A stretch of 37,101 nucleotides of DNA from an uncultured Neglectibacter sp. (GCA_904374805.1 CAJFEW010000028.1:1-37101), one strand, 5' to 3'; positions 22,630-29,816 are shown, counted from the stretch's first letter. The notes: a model not told the origin generated them from the sequence alone. Program-made: numbers and translations.

Positions 22630-22959
22630 TCAGCGCGCAGGCGGCGCAAAACTCTGTCCGTTGATGCATACCTCGCCCGTATTTTTCAGGAGGATCTCCG
22701 CCCCGCCTCCGGAGTACAGGCGGACCTCTCCCGGCTGCAGCTCCCCATCGGGGCTGGCGGCGATGCCGGCGCAAACCCCATCCAAAAGGATGGCCCGCTT
22801 TCCCTCTGCGGCAGCGCTGGAAAAGCCATAGGGAAACAGCATTTCCGGATTGTGGTAGTCCCGGTTTCCCTGCACCCTGGTCTGGGCGCCGGCGCCGGAG
22901 ACCTCCCCTCGCTCCAGAGCTGCCTGCCGGACCGTTTGCGTCTGTTTTGTCAGCCACAT
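22630..22959 (-). CDS. Minimal phage spike / baseplate assembly protein (Mu gp45-like)
   Basis: The 109-residue protein starts at ATG 22959, behind GGGAGGAG; a longer frame reaching 23271 is a shadow of the hub gene. ERGEVSGAGAQTRVQGNRDY followed by MLFPYGFSS resembles the OB-fold entry of Mu gp45-type spike proteins. The repeating short strands LYSGGGAEILLKNTGEVCIN at the C-terminus look like the start of a beta-helix spike shaft. It is roughly half the usual length for a spike, so the shaft must be very short. It overlaps the hub gene by ten bases. Confidence 0.62.
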   Translation of the reverse strand: MWLTKQTQTVRQAALERGEVSGAGAQTRVQGNRDYHNPEMLFPYGFSSAAAEGKRAILLDGVCAGIAASPDGELQPGEVRLYSGGGAEILLKNTGEVCINGQSFAPPAR

Positions 22960-23852
22960 AGTTGCTCTCCTCCCTGTAACACCAAGCGTGTTCGCTCCCC
23001 GTCCGGACGCCGCAAATACCGGGCGGACACCACCGGACAGGGCGGAAGCTGTCCCAGCCCGGGAATCTCCACGGCCATCCTCTGGCCGGCAACAGGCCAA
23101 TGTTCTCCCGCCAACTCCACGGTGAGCAGAAGATACTCCTCCTCCCCCTCCTGCAGAAGCGCTCGGGGATCTCGGCCGCTTTCCCGGCTCACATATCTCT
23201 GCCGCACCACCCCCTTGGCCTGGCGATTGTAAAAGGGGGTGTCGTAGGTGCCCCGGCAGCTCTGCTGCCACACAGCGCTGAGCCTTTTGCAGGGGCTGCG
23301 GCGCAGCTGGGCGGAAAGGACAGCGCCCCCCTGCCGGACGGTGGGCTGGATGCCCTCACAGTGGACGACGCCCTCGCCGTCTATATACGGGGTGGTGCCC
23401 AAATACTCCCTGCAAAAATCCGCCAGCACCTGCCAGCAGCTCACACCTTTTTCCACGCACCACTCTCCCGGTTTTGGCTCCCGGTCACCCACCAGGGTGT
23501 GGAACCCCAAGGGCTGTATATACAGGCGCCACAGACTTTCCAAAGAGGGACCGCGCCAGGTGCCGGGCTGCGCCTCGTTGTCCAACAGGACGCCTTCCCA
23601 GCTGCGGCAAACCAGTTCCACCCGTTTGCCCTCCTCCTCCCAAAAGGACGTCTGCTCATCCACCACGCCGCCAAACAGCACCTCTTTCTCTCCATACACC
23701 CACACGCGCACAAGAGGCCCCCAGAGATCCTCCCCCGGAAACACAGCCAGCAGCTGGCTGGCAGGCGCGTCTGCATCGTACAGCAGCTGCACTTCCTGGG
23801 GATCTCCTAAAAGCAGCTTGGTGCCGTCCTCCCGTTCCCCCCAAAAGGTCAT
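22950..23852 (-). CDS. XkdQ-like tail hub protein (late control gene D family)
   Basis: XkdQ/gpD proteins form the trimeric hub between tail tube and spike. The 300 residues start with ATG 23852, which overlaps the LysM gene stop (ATGA). The N-terminal half contains VQLLYDADAPASQLLAVFPG and a beta domain, FGGVVDEQTSFWEEEGKRVE, followed by CRSWEGVLLDNEA, typical for this group. The C-terminal half holds SCWQVLADFCREYLGTTPYI and ends with GERTRLVLQGGEQL. Length is within the family range. It should contact the tube, which is not encoded here; in this element it may instead bind the head-tail connector proteins. Confidence 0.78.
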   Translation of the reverse strand: MTFWGEREDGTKLLLGDPQEVQLLYDADAPASQLLAVFPGEDLWGPLVRVWVYGEKEVLFGGVVDEQTSFWEEEGKRVELVCRSWEGVLLDNEAQPGTWRGPSLESLWRLYIQPLGFHTLVGDREPKPGEWCVEKGVSCWQVLADFCREYLGTTPYIDGEGVVHCEGIQPTVRQGGAVLSAQLRRSPCKRLSAVWQQSCRGTYDTPFYNRQAKGVVRQRYVSRESGRDPRALLQEGEEEYLLLTVELAGEHWPVAGQRMAVEIPGLGQLPPCPVVSARYLRRPDGERTRLVLQGGEQLCG

Positions 23853-24364
23853 GGAACCACCACCTTCTCTCCCTGCTGCAGCCAGTCAATGTCGGAAATG
23901 TGGGGGTTGCAGGCCACCAGTTCCTCCACCGGCCTGTTCCAGCGCGCCCCATAGTCCCACAGGCTCTCCCCTTCCTGGGCCCAGTGGACGCCGGTTCCGG
24001 CATAGGTTTCCTGGGCTGCCCACTCCGTAAAGGAAAAGCCATAGCGCACCAGATCCTTGCCGGAAACGCCCTCCAGTTCCAAGGCGTCCATCACCGCCCA
24101 AAAGGGGGAGAGCCCCGGCAGCTGCAGCAGCCCCGGCCCCCCTTGGGAGAACACCTGCTGCAGATCGTTCCATCGCTCCATGCAATCCTCTCCGGCAAAG
24201 TAGCCCTTTCCGGAGACCTTGCGCCGCTCCTGCCCCACCTCCTCCACCTGGGTCTGCCCGTAGGGAATTTTTGTCTCCGCCACACGGCGCGCCGCTTTCA
24301 CCTGCAAATCCACCGGGTTATCCTTCCAGGTGAAGTCCCGGAACCGCATGCCCATCAGCCGCAT
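23849..24364 (-). CDS. LysM-containing phage tail protein (XkdP-like)
   Basis: XkdP-type proteins sit on the upper baseplate and carry a C-terminal LysM domain. ATG 24364 (MRLMGMRFRDFTWKDNPVDL), behind AAAGGAG, gives 171 residues. The conserved middle includes GKGYFAGEDCMERWNDLQQV, PGLLQLPGLSPFWAVMDALE and LVRYGFSFTE, as in other clostridial members. The LysM motif is at the end: GESLWDYGARWNRPVEELVA then CNPHISDIDWLQQGEKVVVP. LysM binds peptidoglycan or acts in inter-subunit contacts. Phage homologues are often longer, around 200-230 residues. The ORF extends upstream to 24667 without a ribosome site and that part is not real. Confidence 0.82.
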   Translation of the reverse strand: MRLMGMRFRDFTWKDNPVDLQVKAARRVAETKIPYGQTQVEEVGQERRKVSGKGYFAGEDCMERWNDLQQVFSQGGPGLLQLPGLSPFWAVMDALELEGVSGKDLVRYGFSFTEWAAQETYAGTGVHWAQEGESLWDYGARWNRPVEELVACNPHISDIDWLQQGEKVVVP

Positions 24365-24384
24365 CTGCCTCTCTCCTTTCTCTC

Positions 24385-24477
24385 TCAAAGGGGTGCCGGG
24401 TACCGCCGGCTGTCCCGTTCCACCTGGCGGGAAACCTCTTCCGCCAGCTCCCGGTCCGTCTTCTCTGCCAAGCTCAT
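24385..24477 (-). CDS. 30-residue micro-ORF between terminator-like and LysM genes
   Basis: The ATG at 24477 overlaps the stop of the preceding gene (ATGA), and the frame runs 30 codons to a TGA at 24385. The peptide begins MSLAEKTDRELAEEVSRQVE and ends RDSRRYPAPL. It is strongly charged and predicted helical until the final proline-rich RRYPAPL. PBSX-type clusters of Clostridia often carry very short ORFs with a similar arginine-tyrosine ending between the same neighbours; this is from memory, not a search. It has stop-start coupling, and the next gene follows after 20 bases with its own AAAGGAG. Calling it a gene rests on the coupling and on otherwise unused space. Confidence 0.5.
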   Translation of the reverse strand: MSLAEKTDRELAEEVSRQVERDSRRYPAPL

Positions 24478-25130
24478 TCCCCCTGTTCCTCACAGTTTTG
24501 CGCGGTAAAAACCGCCTTTCCCCAGGGCTGCTCCAGCTGGCGCCACCGGCAGCCGGTGTACACCCGATCCCCGATTTCCGCCGAGAAAGACGCCAACCGT
24601 TCCAGCCCCTGGGTGGACATGCCCTGCAGCTCCACCTGATAGGCCGCGCCCGTGTTCCGCCAGGCAAAGGGAGTTTCCTCCCCTACGGCCACCAACGGCT
24701 CTCCCGTATGGACAGTTTGCGCCTTCACGGCTGCCGCCCGGCACGCCTTGCCCCCCAGCAGCAGGGGAACTCCCTGCCCGTCCTCCGGGCCGCCAAACAC
24801 TGCGCGAAACGCCAGCAGGGGCAGTCCGGTCCAAGAATCCACCGCCCCTGCGGCCCGTTCCAAACGGGCGCAGCCTGGAAAGTGCTCCGCCAGCAGGCTC
24901 CACAAGGTGGAGAGCAGCTCTTCCCCCTGCTCCCGCTCCACCGAAAACAGGGAAAATTGTAAAACCGTCTCCCGGCTGTCCCCCTCCTGCCTTTGGGAAA
25001 GCACCTCCCCGCTGACCACGGGGACCGTCAGCAGCCGGGTGCCCCAGCCGGAAGCGCTGCCCCGGCGGAACTCCACTTCGGGCACCTCTTCCCGAAAACA
25101 CGCCAACACCTGCTCCAACAAGTCATCCAT
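24474..25130 (-). CDS. Tail terminator-like protein with added C-terminal domain
   Basis: The N-terminal half (about 1-115) begins MDDLLEQVLACFREEVPEVE and looks like the tail completion/terminator group that caps the tail beneath the head: an opening helix, a strand, a REVLQFSLFS-like strand (here RETVLQFSLFSVE), a helix ELLSTLWSLLAEHFPG and a last strand FRAVFG. The C-terminal half (about 120-218), from VPLLLGGKACRAAAVKAQTV to QPWGKAVFTAQN, appears to be a separate small beta domain of a kind I do not recognise. At 218 residues it is longer than usual terminators (about 130-150). ATG 25130 overlaps the previous gene by eight bases. The second domain could be an adaptor or stand in for a tube ring; this is inference. 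Confidence 0.55.
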   Translation of the reverse strand: MDDLLEQVLACFREEVPEVEFRRGSASGWGTRLLTVPVVSGEVLSQRQEGDSRETVLQFSLFSVEREQGEELLSTLWSLLAEHFPGCARLERAAGAVDSWTGLPLLAFRAVFGGPEDGQGVPLLLGGKACRAAAVKAQTVHTGEPLVAVGEETPFAWRNTGAAYQVELQGMSTQGLERLASFSAEIGDRVYTGCRWRQLEQPWGKAVFTAQNCEEQGE

Positions 25131-25455
25131 GGGTTTCTTCCCACCTTTCCAGCAAGGCCCTCTCCCCCAGGCGCCTGCCCCCCAAAGTCAACGGCTCCCA
25201 ACGGAGCACCCGGTAGGAGTTCTCCCCCTGGGTGAGCTTGGCCCCTCTGGCCTCCGGAGCTTCCGGAAAGCTTCCCACAAACCGGTACAAGGGGGCCGTC
25301 AAGGTCCCCAGCAGGTGGGGCCGCTTTCCCCACAGGTCGGCCTTTTCCTCGCGCCAGGGGTACACGGCGCCCACGCCCTGCACCTGGGTGCCGTCCTGAC
25401 AGGTCAATGTGACCTTGCCCACCGGACGAAACCAAGTATCACTTCGTACCCTCAC
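25123..25455 (-). CDS. Probable head closure / stopper protein
   Basis: GTG 25455, with AGAGGGG seven bases upstream, opens a 110-residue protein starting VRVRSDTWFRPVGKVTLTCQ. It is beta-rich with a central GVGAVYPWREEKADLWGKRP and ends RALLERWEETHG. I do not recognise a signature. Size, position between the connector and terminator genes and predicted beta content fit the head-closure proteins (XkdH position in PBSX). The start codon lies two bases before the preceding gene's stop region, and the end overlaps the next gene by eight bases, so translation is coupled on both sides. Confidence 0.55.
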   Translation of the reverse strand: MRVRSDTWFRPVGKVTLTCQDGTQVQGVGAVYPWREEKADLWGKRPHLLGTLTAPLYRFVGSFPEAPEARGAKLTQGENSYRVLRWEPLTLGGRRLGERALLERWEETHG

Positions 25456-25459
25456 AGTG

Positions 25460-25852
25460 TCACCCCTCTCCCACAGCGCCAAAAAAGAAGTGTTCCTCCC
25501 GCAGGGCAGGGGAAGCCGCCCTGCGCTTTTCCGCCGCCAAAGCAGCGGCCCGTTCGCTGCCCGCCCCCCGAGAGACGGCAACCTCCCCCACAGAGAGGCT
25601 TTGGGGCGCGGAGGCCTCCTCTGTCAGCAGCAGCTGGTAAAAAGCCTCTGCCCCGGCCAAAGCTTCCAGCGCTCCCTGCCATGGGGCCTCCTCCTCTTGG
25701 GTCAGCTCCGGACGCACCAGTGCTTCCACCTGTTGGGCGCACTGGGCACAGAGAGCCGCACAGAGGACCTGCCGGGGCGTGCCTTCCCCGTCTGCCGTCT
25801 CCCCGCTGTATTGGGCAAACGCCTGCTCTACTGCCGTTCTGTTCAGTTTCAC
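25460..25852 (-). CDS. Probable head-tail connector (adaptor) protein
   Basis: This 130-residue protein starts at GTG 25852 (MKLNRTAVEQAFAQYSGETA), behind AAAGGAG. It is mostly helical: a long Ala/Gln/Glu-rich stretch runs through LCAALCAQCAQQVEALVRPE and WQGALEALAGAEAFYQLLLT, and a looser C-terminus follows. Helical adaptors that dock under the portal have this size and position, right after the major capsid gene. No motif proves it, so the assignment rests on order and fold impression. About 100 bases separate it from the capsid gene, the largest internal gap in the cluster; that gap shows no ORF or terminator. Confidence 0.5.
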   Translation of the reverse strand: MKLNRTAVEQAFAQYSGETADGEGTPRQVLCAALCAQCAQQVEALVRPELTQEEEAPWQGALEALAGAEAFYQLLLTEEASAPQSLSVGEVAVSRGAGSERAAALAAEKRRAASPALREEHFFFGAVGEG

Positions 25853-25953
25853 AGTTTTCTCCTTTCCCCCTCACTGGAGAGGGGCTTTTGCAAACCCACC
25901 CACACACCCGTTCCCGCACGCTCCAACGCGAGAACTTCCTGTTTTTCCTTTCC

Positions 25954-26961
25954 TTACGCGGCGGTGTAGCTCACCCCGTGGGCAGCCCCTGTGTACAGCC
26001 GGGCAAAGCCGGCGGTCACGCTGATGGCTGTCTGTTCCAGCTGCCGGTCAATCAGCCGGTCATACTCTGTGACAATGTCTCCCGCCTGCACCATTTCCAA
26101 AGCGGCGGTTTTGTCCAGGCCCACAATCTTTCCGCTCTCCATGCCCGGGATGTGCACCAAAGTCGCCCCCAAGGGCGTGCACAGCTTGCCGGTCCCCTGG
26201 AAGTTGAGCCCCGCCTGGGCGTCTTTAAACTCCGTGATCTGCAGCAGTTTCTGCATCCCCTCTGTCCCTGCTGCAAGGGTGTTCAGCTCGAAGGGGGCCA
26301 AACTTCCCCAAAGCTTTAGAAAGTCCTCATAGGCCAGGGAGGTGCTGGCAGTAAAAGAGATGCCCGCCTTGCTGCCATCCCCCTCCAGCAGCGTGTTCAC
26401 CGCATCCTGATTCAAAGCGGCGGCCATGTAGGCGCCGATCTGCCGCAGGGTTACTGTGAGCAGATCCAGCTTCTGGTAGCGCAGCGCCTCGTAGGAGGTG
26501 CTCAGCACCCGGCCCCGCTTCCGAAGCCGGACCAGGCCGCTGCTGGTGCGGATGGCGGTCTGGGGCAGCTTGGCCCCTTCCGCCACCACAGGGACGCTTC
26601 CCTCGTCCTCGCTTTCCGCATCCAAGCCCCGGTAGTCCAAGGCGTCAATCCGGGTGACCGTAGCCACCAAATCCGTCACCTTGTTGTTTTTCTCCATACC
26701 TTGGGCCACAGCTCTGGCCACATATTCCGGGAACAGGGCCGCGCTCCCGGCGGCGGAAAAGAACTTCTCCACCGTGCTGGAACCGGGCCCGCTGACCTTG
26801 ATGTCAAAGCGCTTGAGCTGCCGCTGGTAGGCGTCCAGCCCCTCCAGAGAGGTGCCCCGGTACTGGTCCGAATGGTCCAGCTCCTCCAACACCTGGGTAA
26901 AACTTTTGCCGGGCACGGCATACATGCCCTTTTCCAGAGAGATCCCTTCAAAATTTGCCAT
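25954..26961 (-). CDS. Major capsid protein
   Basis: This is a 335-residue protein of the HK97-fold type found in PBSX-like (XkdG) elements. It begins MANFEGISLEKGMYAVPGKS from ATG 26961, behind AAGGAGG. After an N-terminal arm, VEKFFSAAGSAALFPEYVAR is the conserved segment found where family proteins start their ordered core. AIRTSSGLVRLRKRGRVLST leads into SYEALRYQKLDLLTVTLRQI, the spine-helix region. The A-domain-like end includes GATLVHIPGMESGKIVGLDK and AGFARLYTGAAHGV. The full core is present with no internal stop. Scaffolding is not part of this protein; it may be supplied by the protease gene. Confidence 0.85.
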   Translation of the reverse strand: MANFEGISLEKGMYAVPGKSFTQVLEELDHSDQYRGTSLEGLDAYQRQLKRFDIKVSGPGSSTVEKFFSAAGSAALFPEYVARAVAQGMEKNNKVTDLVATVTRIDALDYRGLDAESEDEGSVPVVAEGAKLPQTAIRTSSGLVRLRKRGRVLSTSYEALRYQKLDLLTVTLRQIGAYMAAALNQDAVNTLLEGDGSKAGISFTASTSLAYEDFLKLWGSLAPFELNTLAAGTEGMQKLLQITEFKDAQAGLNFQGTGKLCTPLGATLVHIPGMESGKIVGLDKTAALEMVQAGDIVTEYDRLIDRQLEQTAISVTAGFARLYTGAAHGVSYTAA

Positions 26962-26977
26962 ATTGCTCCTCCTTCGC

Positions 26978-27331
26978 TCAGCAGAAAATCACGCCGCAGG
27001 TGTCTGTATCCCCGTCCACATCGGTCACCAAGCCGCCTCGGCCTGTGCTGCCGGCCGCCAGCTTTTTACTGGAGTCCAAGGCCAGCTGGGCATACCCCAC
27101 TGTCATGGCCTCCGCGCAAGGAAAACGCATGTACCCCGCCACCTGCACGGCCGCCATCCCGTTTTCCACGCTGCGCACCACCCCGGCAGGGGTTGCACTG
27201 GCAGGGCAGGCCTTTACGGTCCCGTTTCCCGAAAGGGCCACAGCCGCCCCGGGGGTCAGCATGGTTGTGTCGGTGGTATCCACTTGGAAAGTGGCCACCT
27301 GTTCCGCTACACCTTCATACGATACCTTCAT
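26978..27331 (-). CDS. Capsid decoration-like protein
   Basis: The 117-residue protein from ATG 27331 (MKVSYEGVAEQVATFQVDTT) lies between protease and capsid genes, where decoration proteins are found. TPGAAVALSGNGTVKACPAS, then VVRSVENGMAAVQVAGYMRF and GYAQLALDSSKKLAAGS form a beta-rich small domain like the DUF2190/gpD group. The C-terminal GGLVTDVDGDTDTCGVIFC has two Cys residues separated by four positions. It ends 16 bases before the capsid start. The decoration role is inferred from order, size and strand-rich composition. Confidence 0.65.
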   Translation of the reverse strand: MKVSYEGVAEQVATFQVDTTDTTMLTPGAAVALSGNGTVKACPASATPAGVVRSVENGMAAVQVAGYMRFPCAEAMTVGYAQLALDSSKKLAAGSTGRGGLVTDVDGDTDTCGVIFC

Positions 27332-27358
27332 ACACTCTTCTCCTTTCTCGCTCCGCCC

Positions 27359-28303
27359 TTAAATTTGAAAGGCTCCGTTTTCTCCGGCTTCTCCAGGCGC
27401 GGGCTCCCCCGCCAGCTGTGGCCGCAGGGGAAACTTCCGCCCGGCCATCTTTTCGTAGGTTTCCGCCATAGTGGACAGCTCCTCCACGGTGAGCCCCTGC
27501 AGGGCCGACTCCATCACCGCCCGAGGCAAGTCCGGCTGCAGCAAGGCGCTGCACTTGAGCACCTGCCCCCGCAGCTTTTCCCGGTAGGACCTTCCCCAGC
27601 GGGCCTCCTCTTTCCAGGCCTTGATCTGTCCGGCCAGCTCCCGGGTTTGCTCCCCGGTCAGCCGCAGGCCTTCGGCCCCCGCAGCTTCCAAACACTTTTC
27701 ATAGTCCATTGCCCTTCCTCCTTCGTAGTACTTTACAACTCCTGCCGCCCGCTGGGCCGGCACCGCCACAAAGGAACACTCGTAGGCGTCCGCCGGATCG
27801 CACAGCACCCGGTGGCAGACCTTCCCGCCGTAAGTCCGGCCCTTCACGTGCTCGCAGCGCTCTTTGCCGCACAGGGAACACACCGACCGCTTCATGGAGC
27901 ATCCCACACTGACCTCTTTTAAGATGCCGCTTTCAATCAGCTCCACGGTCTCCCGGGTTTTCTCCGTGCGGGGCAGATAGGCCCGCGCCGTCAGCCGGGT
28001 GTACGGTTCCCCCGCCTGGGTGATCCGCCCAGGGTCCTCCTCCAAACCGGTGTCGTAAATGCGGCCGGTCTGCCCTGCCGCCGTGCGCTGGTGGTCAAAC
28101 AGCAAGGTCTTTCCCCGAAACAGCTCCCGCAGGCCCTCCAGAGCCTCTCGGGAAAAGCGCTCAAAGTCCCGGTCCACCTCGTTGTCGCACAGCACCAGGG
28201 AAAAGGTGTACACCTCCTCCGGGCTGTAGGGCCGGCGGGTGTACCGGTTGATCTTCTCCATCTCTGGCGGCGCCGCCGATTTTTGCACCAACCCTTCTTT
28301 CAT
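27359..28303 (-). CDS. XkdF-like prohead protease with scaffold-like C-terminus
   Basis: The 314 residues begin MKEGLVQKSAAPPEMEKINR from ATG 28303, whose ATGA overlaps the portal stop. The first ~200 residues are of the XkdF type: VYTFSLVLCDNEVDRDFERF, GKTLLFDHQRTAAGQTGRIY with a candidate catalytic His, and GILKEVSVGCSMKRSVCSLC with a candidate catalytic Ser next to a four-Cys cluster (C-x6-C-x2-C-x4-C) that probably binds zinc. AYECSFVAVPAQRAAGV is the usual end of the protease domain. The last ~100 residues (MDYEKCLEAAGAEGLRLTGE onward) are helical and charged like a scaffold. In phages such proteins shape the procapsid and are then cut out. Confidence 0.72.
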   Translation of the reverse strand: MKEGLVQKSAAPPEMEKINRYTRRPYSPEEVYTFSLVLCDNEVDRDFERFSREALEGLRELFRGKTLLFDHQRTAAGQTGRIYDTGLEEDPGRITQAGEPYTRLTARAYLPRTEKTRETVELIESGILKEVSVGCSMKRSVCSLCGKERCEHVKGRTYGGKVCHRVLCDPADAYECSFVAVPAQRAAGVVKYYEGGRAMDYEKCLEAAGAEGLRLTGEQTRELAGQIKAWKEEARWGRSYREKLRGQVLKCSALLQPDLPRAVMESALQGLTVEELSTMAETYEKMAGRKFPLRPQLAGEPAPGEAGENGAFQI

Positions 28304-29415
28304 AGATCCTCCTCTCCCTGTTCCAGCTGCCTGGCCCGGGCGGTCAAATAGCGGGCGTTGGCATGGTCCACCTCGTCCTGCATGGTGATCTCCTCCCACA
28401 CAATGCGGCACTGGGGTTCATACCCTTCCAGGGCCAGCCAGGTGCGGCAGATCTTCCGGAGCACCGGGGTGAGCACCCGCCGGTAGGCGTCCAGTTCGCT
28501 GGTGAGCATGTCCGCCTGCTGGCTGGACATTCTCTCCGTAGAAGACCAGGACAGCCCCAGCAAAAAGGGCGGCACTCCCAGCTTGGCCACAATCTGTTCC
28601 AACATCTGCCGCACGGGGACCTCACTGTCCAAAATCTGGTTGTCCGCCCCAATGGCTTGGATGGACACATCCCCCACTGCCACAAAATCGCTGACCTCTC
28701 CGGAACGCATGGCCCGCTGCCACTCTCCCGCCAACTGGCGCGCCCGCTCCCCGGCGTACAGCCCAGAGGGGTCCGGTTTGCAGGTGACGGCAAAGCGCAC
28801 GTTGCCCAGCCGGTCCCAGTTGACGCCCAAGGTCTTGTAGATCTTTAAAAGGATCTCACTGACAAAGGGCAGCCCCCGCAGCAGAGAAGTGCCCCGCAGG
28901 GAACCCGCTTCCGGGTGCAGGGCGGAGAGCAGCAAGAGCTGGGGGTAGGGGCACAGCCGCTTTCCCTCCTTTCCCCACACGGAGACCTGCACCTCCAAGG
29001 GGCCCTTCTGCTCCAGCTCCACCCAGTCCAAGGAGGCGTTGTACAGCGCCGCCACCTGTCCCCCGGAGAGGACCATTTCTCCCACGGCGTTGCCGTAGGT
29101 CAGCAGCTGTTCAAAATACACCCCCAAAAACGCGTCGATCCCCTGCTCCGCAGGTCCCACTTGCACCGTTTCCAAGAACTCCCGCAGGCGTTCTTGGGCC
29201 TCCTCCTGGGGACATTCCACTTGAAACGCCCCCAACAGCCGCCGCAGCTTGGAGATCGAAGCGTCAATGAGGGGCACGTTTTCCCGCAGCGCCCGATACA
29301 GGCTGCGCTCTCCCGGGCCTGGGGGAGCCCCCCGGGCCAGATGAAACGCCTCCTCCGGCCGGGTCTGCACACTTACGGCCACCTGGGAGGGGGCCTTTTT
29401 TCGGAATCCCAGCAT
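28300..29415 (-). CDS. Phage portal protein
   Basis: The portal forms the 12-mer ring at the capsid vertex through which DNA normally passes. ATG 29415 (MLGFRKKAPSQVAVSVQTRP), behind AAAGGAGG, gives 371 residues, shorter than typical portals (about 400-500). NVPLIDASISKLRRLLGAF near the start, GVYFEQLLTYGNAVGEMVLS and RFAVTCKPDPSGLYAGERAR are portal core blocks. AKLGVPPFLLGLSWSSTERM followed by QQADMLTSELDAYRRVLTPV is the most telling, the helix before the C-terminal crown. The ORF's extension to 29625 crosses the leader hairpin and has no ribosome site. It is the first gene of the operon; no terminase gene precedes it. Confidence 0.85.
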   Translation of the reverse strand: MLGFRKKAPSQVAVSVQTRPEEAFHLARGAPPGPGERSLYRALRENVPLIDASISKLRRLLGAFQVECPQEEAQERLREFLETVQVGPAEQGIDAFLGVYFEQLLTYGNAVGEMVLSGGQVAALYNASLDWVELEQKGPLEVQVSVWGKEGKRLCPYPQLLLLSALHPEAGSLRGTSLLRGLPFVSEILLKIYKTLGVNWDRLGNVRFAVTCKPDPSGLYAGERARQLAGEWQRAMRSGEVSDFVAVGDVSIQAIGADNQILDSEVPVRQMLEQIVAKLGVPPFLLGLSWSSTERMSSQQADMLTSELDAYRRVLTPVLRKICRTWLALEGYEPQCRIVWEEITMQDEVDHANARYLTARARQLEQGEEDL

Positions 29416-29470
29416 CGTTTCCTCCTTTCTGGAAAAGGTCTTTTCAAAAACCCCTTCCATCCTACCCGCA

Positions 29471-29507
29471 AAAAACGGAAAAAGTTGTCCTGTTGAGGAC
29501 AACTTTT
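29471..29507 (-). terminator. Terminator-like hairpin in the leader of the phage-derived operon
   Basis: AAAAGTTGTCCT and AGGACAACTTTT (29480-29491 and 29496-29507) form a perfect 12-pair stem with a four-base loop. On the minus strand it is followed by TCCGTTTTTTG. It lies about 65 bases before the portal start and downstream of any minus-strand promoter in this gap, so it could work as an attenuator. Confidence 0.6.
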
Positions 29508-29698
29508 CAAAAAATTTTTTAAAAATATTTTTTGGCAGCCGGCGCGGGCCTTGCTCAGGGCCTTTAGGCCGCGTCTTTTCCCTACGTCCAACCTCCGTAA
29601 AAGCGGGCGTTCCCTGTCCCCGCAATCCCCTGCAAAAGGAGAATTTCTCTCAAAAATCTTTCAGTCTTTAATTTTATCTTACATTCCCCCCGCCTGTC

Positions 29699-29727
29699 TT
29701 GCATTTCAAAAGGCGCTAGTGTAAGAT
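29699..29727 (+). promoter_or_regulatory. Promoter of the TM2-domain genes
   Basis: TTGCAT (29699-29704) and TAAGAT (29722-29727) are 17 bases apart on the plus strand. The leader to the first start codon is about 85 bases. Confidence 0.6.
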
Positions 29728-29816
29728 AGACTCAAAGAGAGAAACCCACTTGGAACAGAGCAGGCCTCCACGTCCTTACTTTCTGTGGGAAAGGCTTGGG
29801 AAAGGAATGGTACTCT

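Larger units (their letters stand above)
29416..29816. other. Divergent intergenic region between portal and TM2 genes
   Basis: This 401-base gap holds the leader of the phage-derived operon with a strong hairpin (29480-29507), an AT-rich block (29508-29532), a GC-rich stretch, and a plus-strand promoter for the TM2 genes. TATCTTAC at 29675-29682 and GTAAGATA at 29721-29728 form an inverted repeat that places a -10-like box on each strand. No integrase, repressor or attachment site is seen. Confidence 0.6.

Noticed and set aside
22630-23271. 213-codon version of the spike gene
   Set aside because: The extra 104 codons overlap the hub gene in another frame and lack a ribosome site; GGGAGGAG supports ATG 22959.
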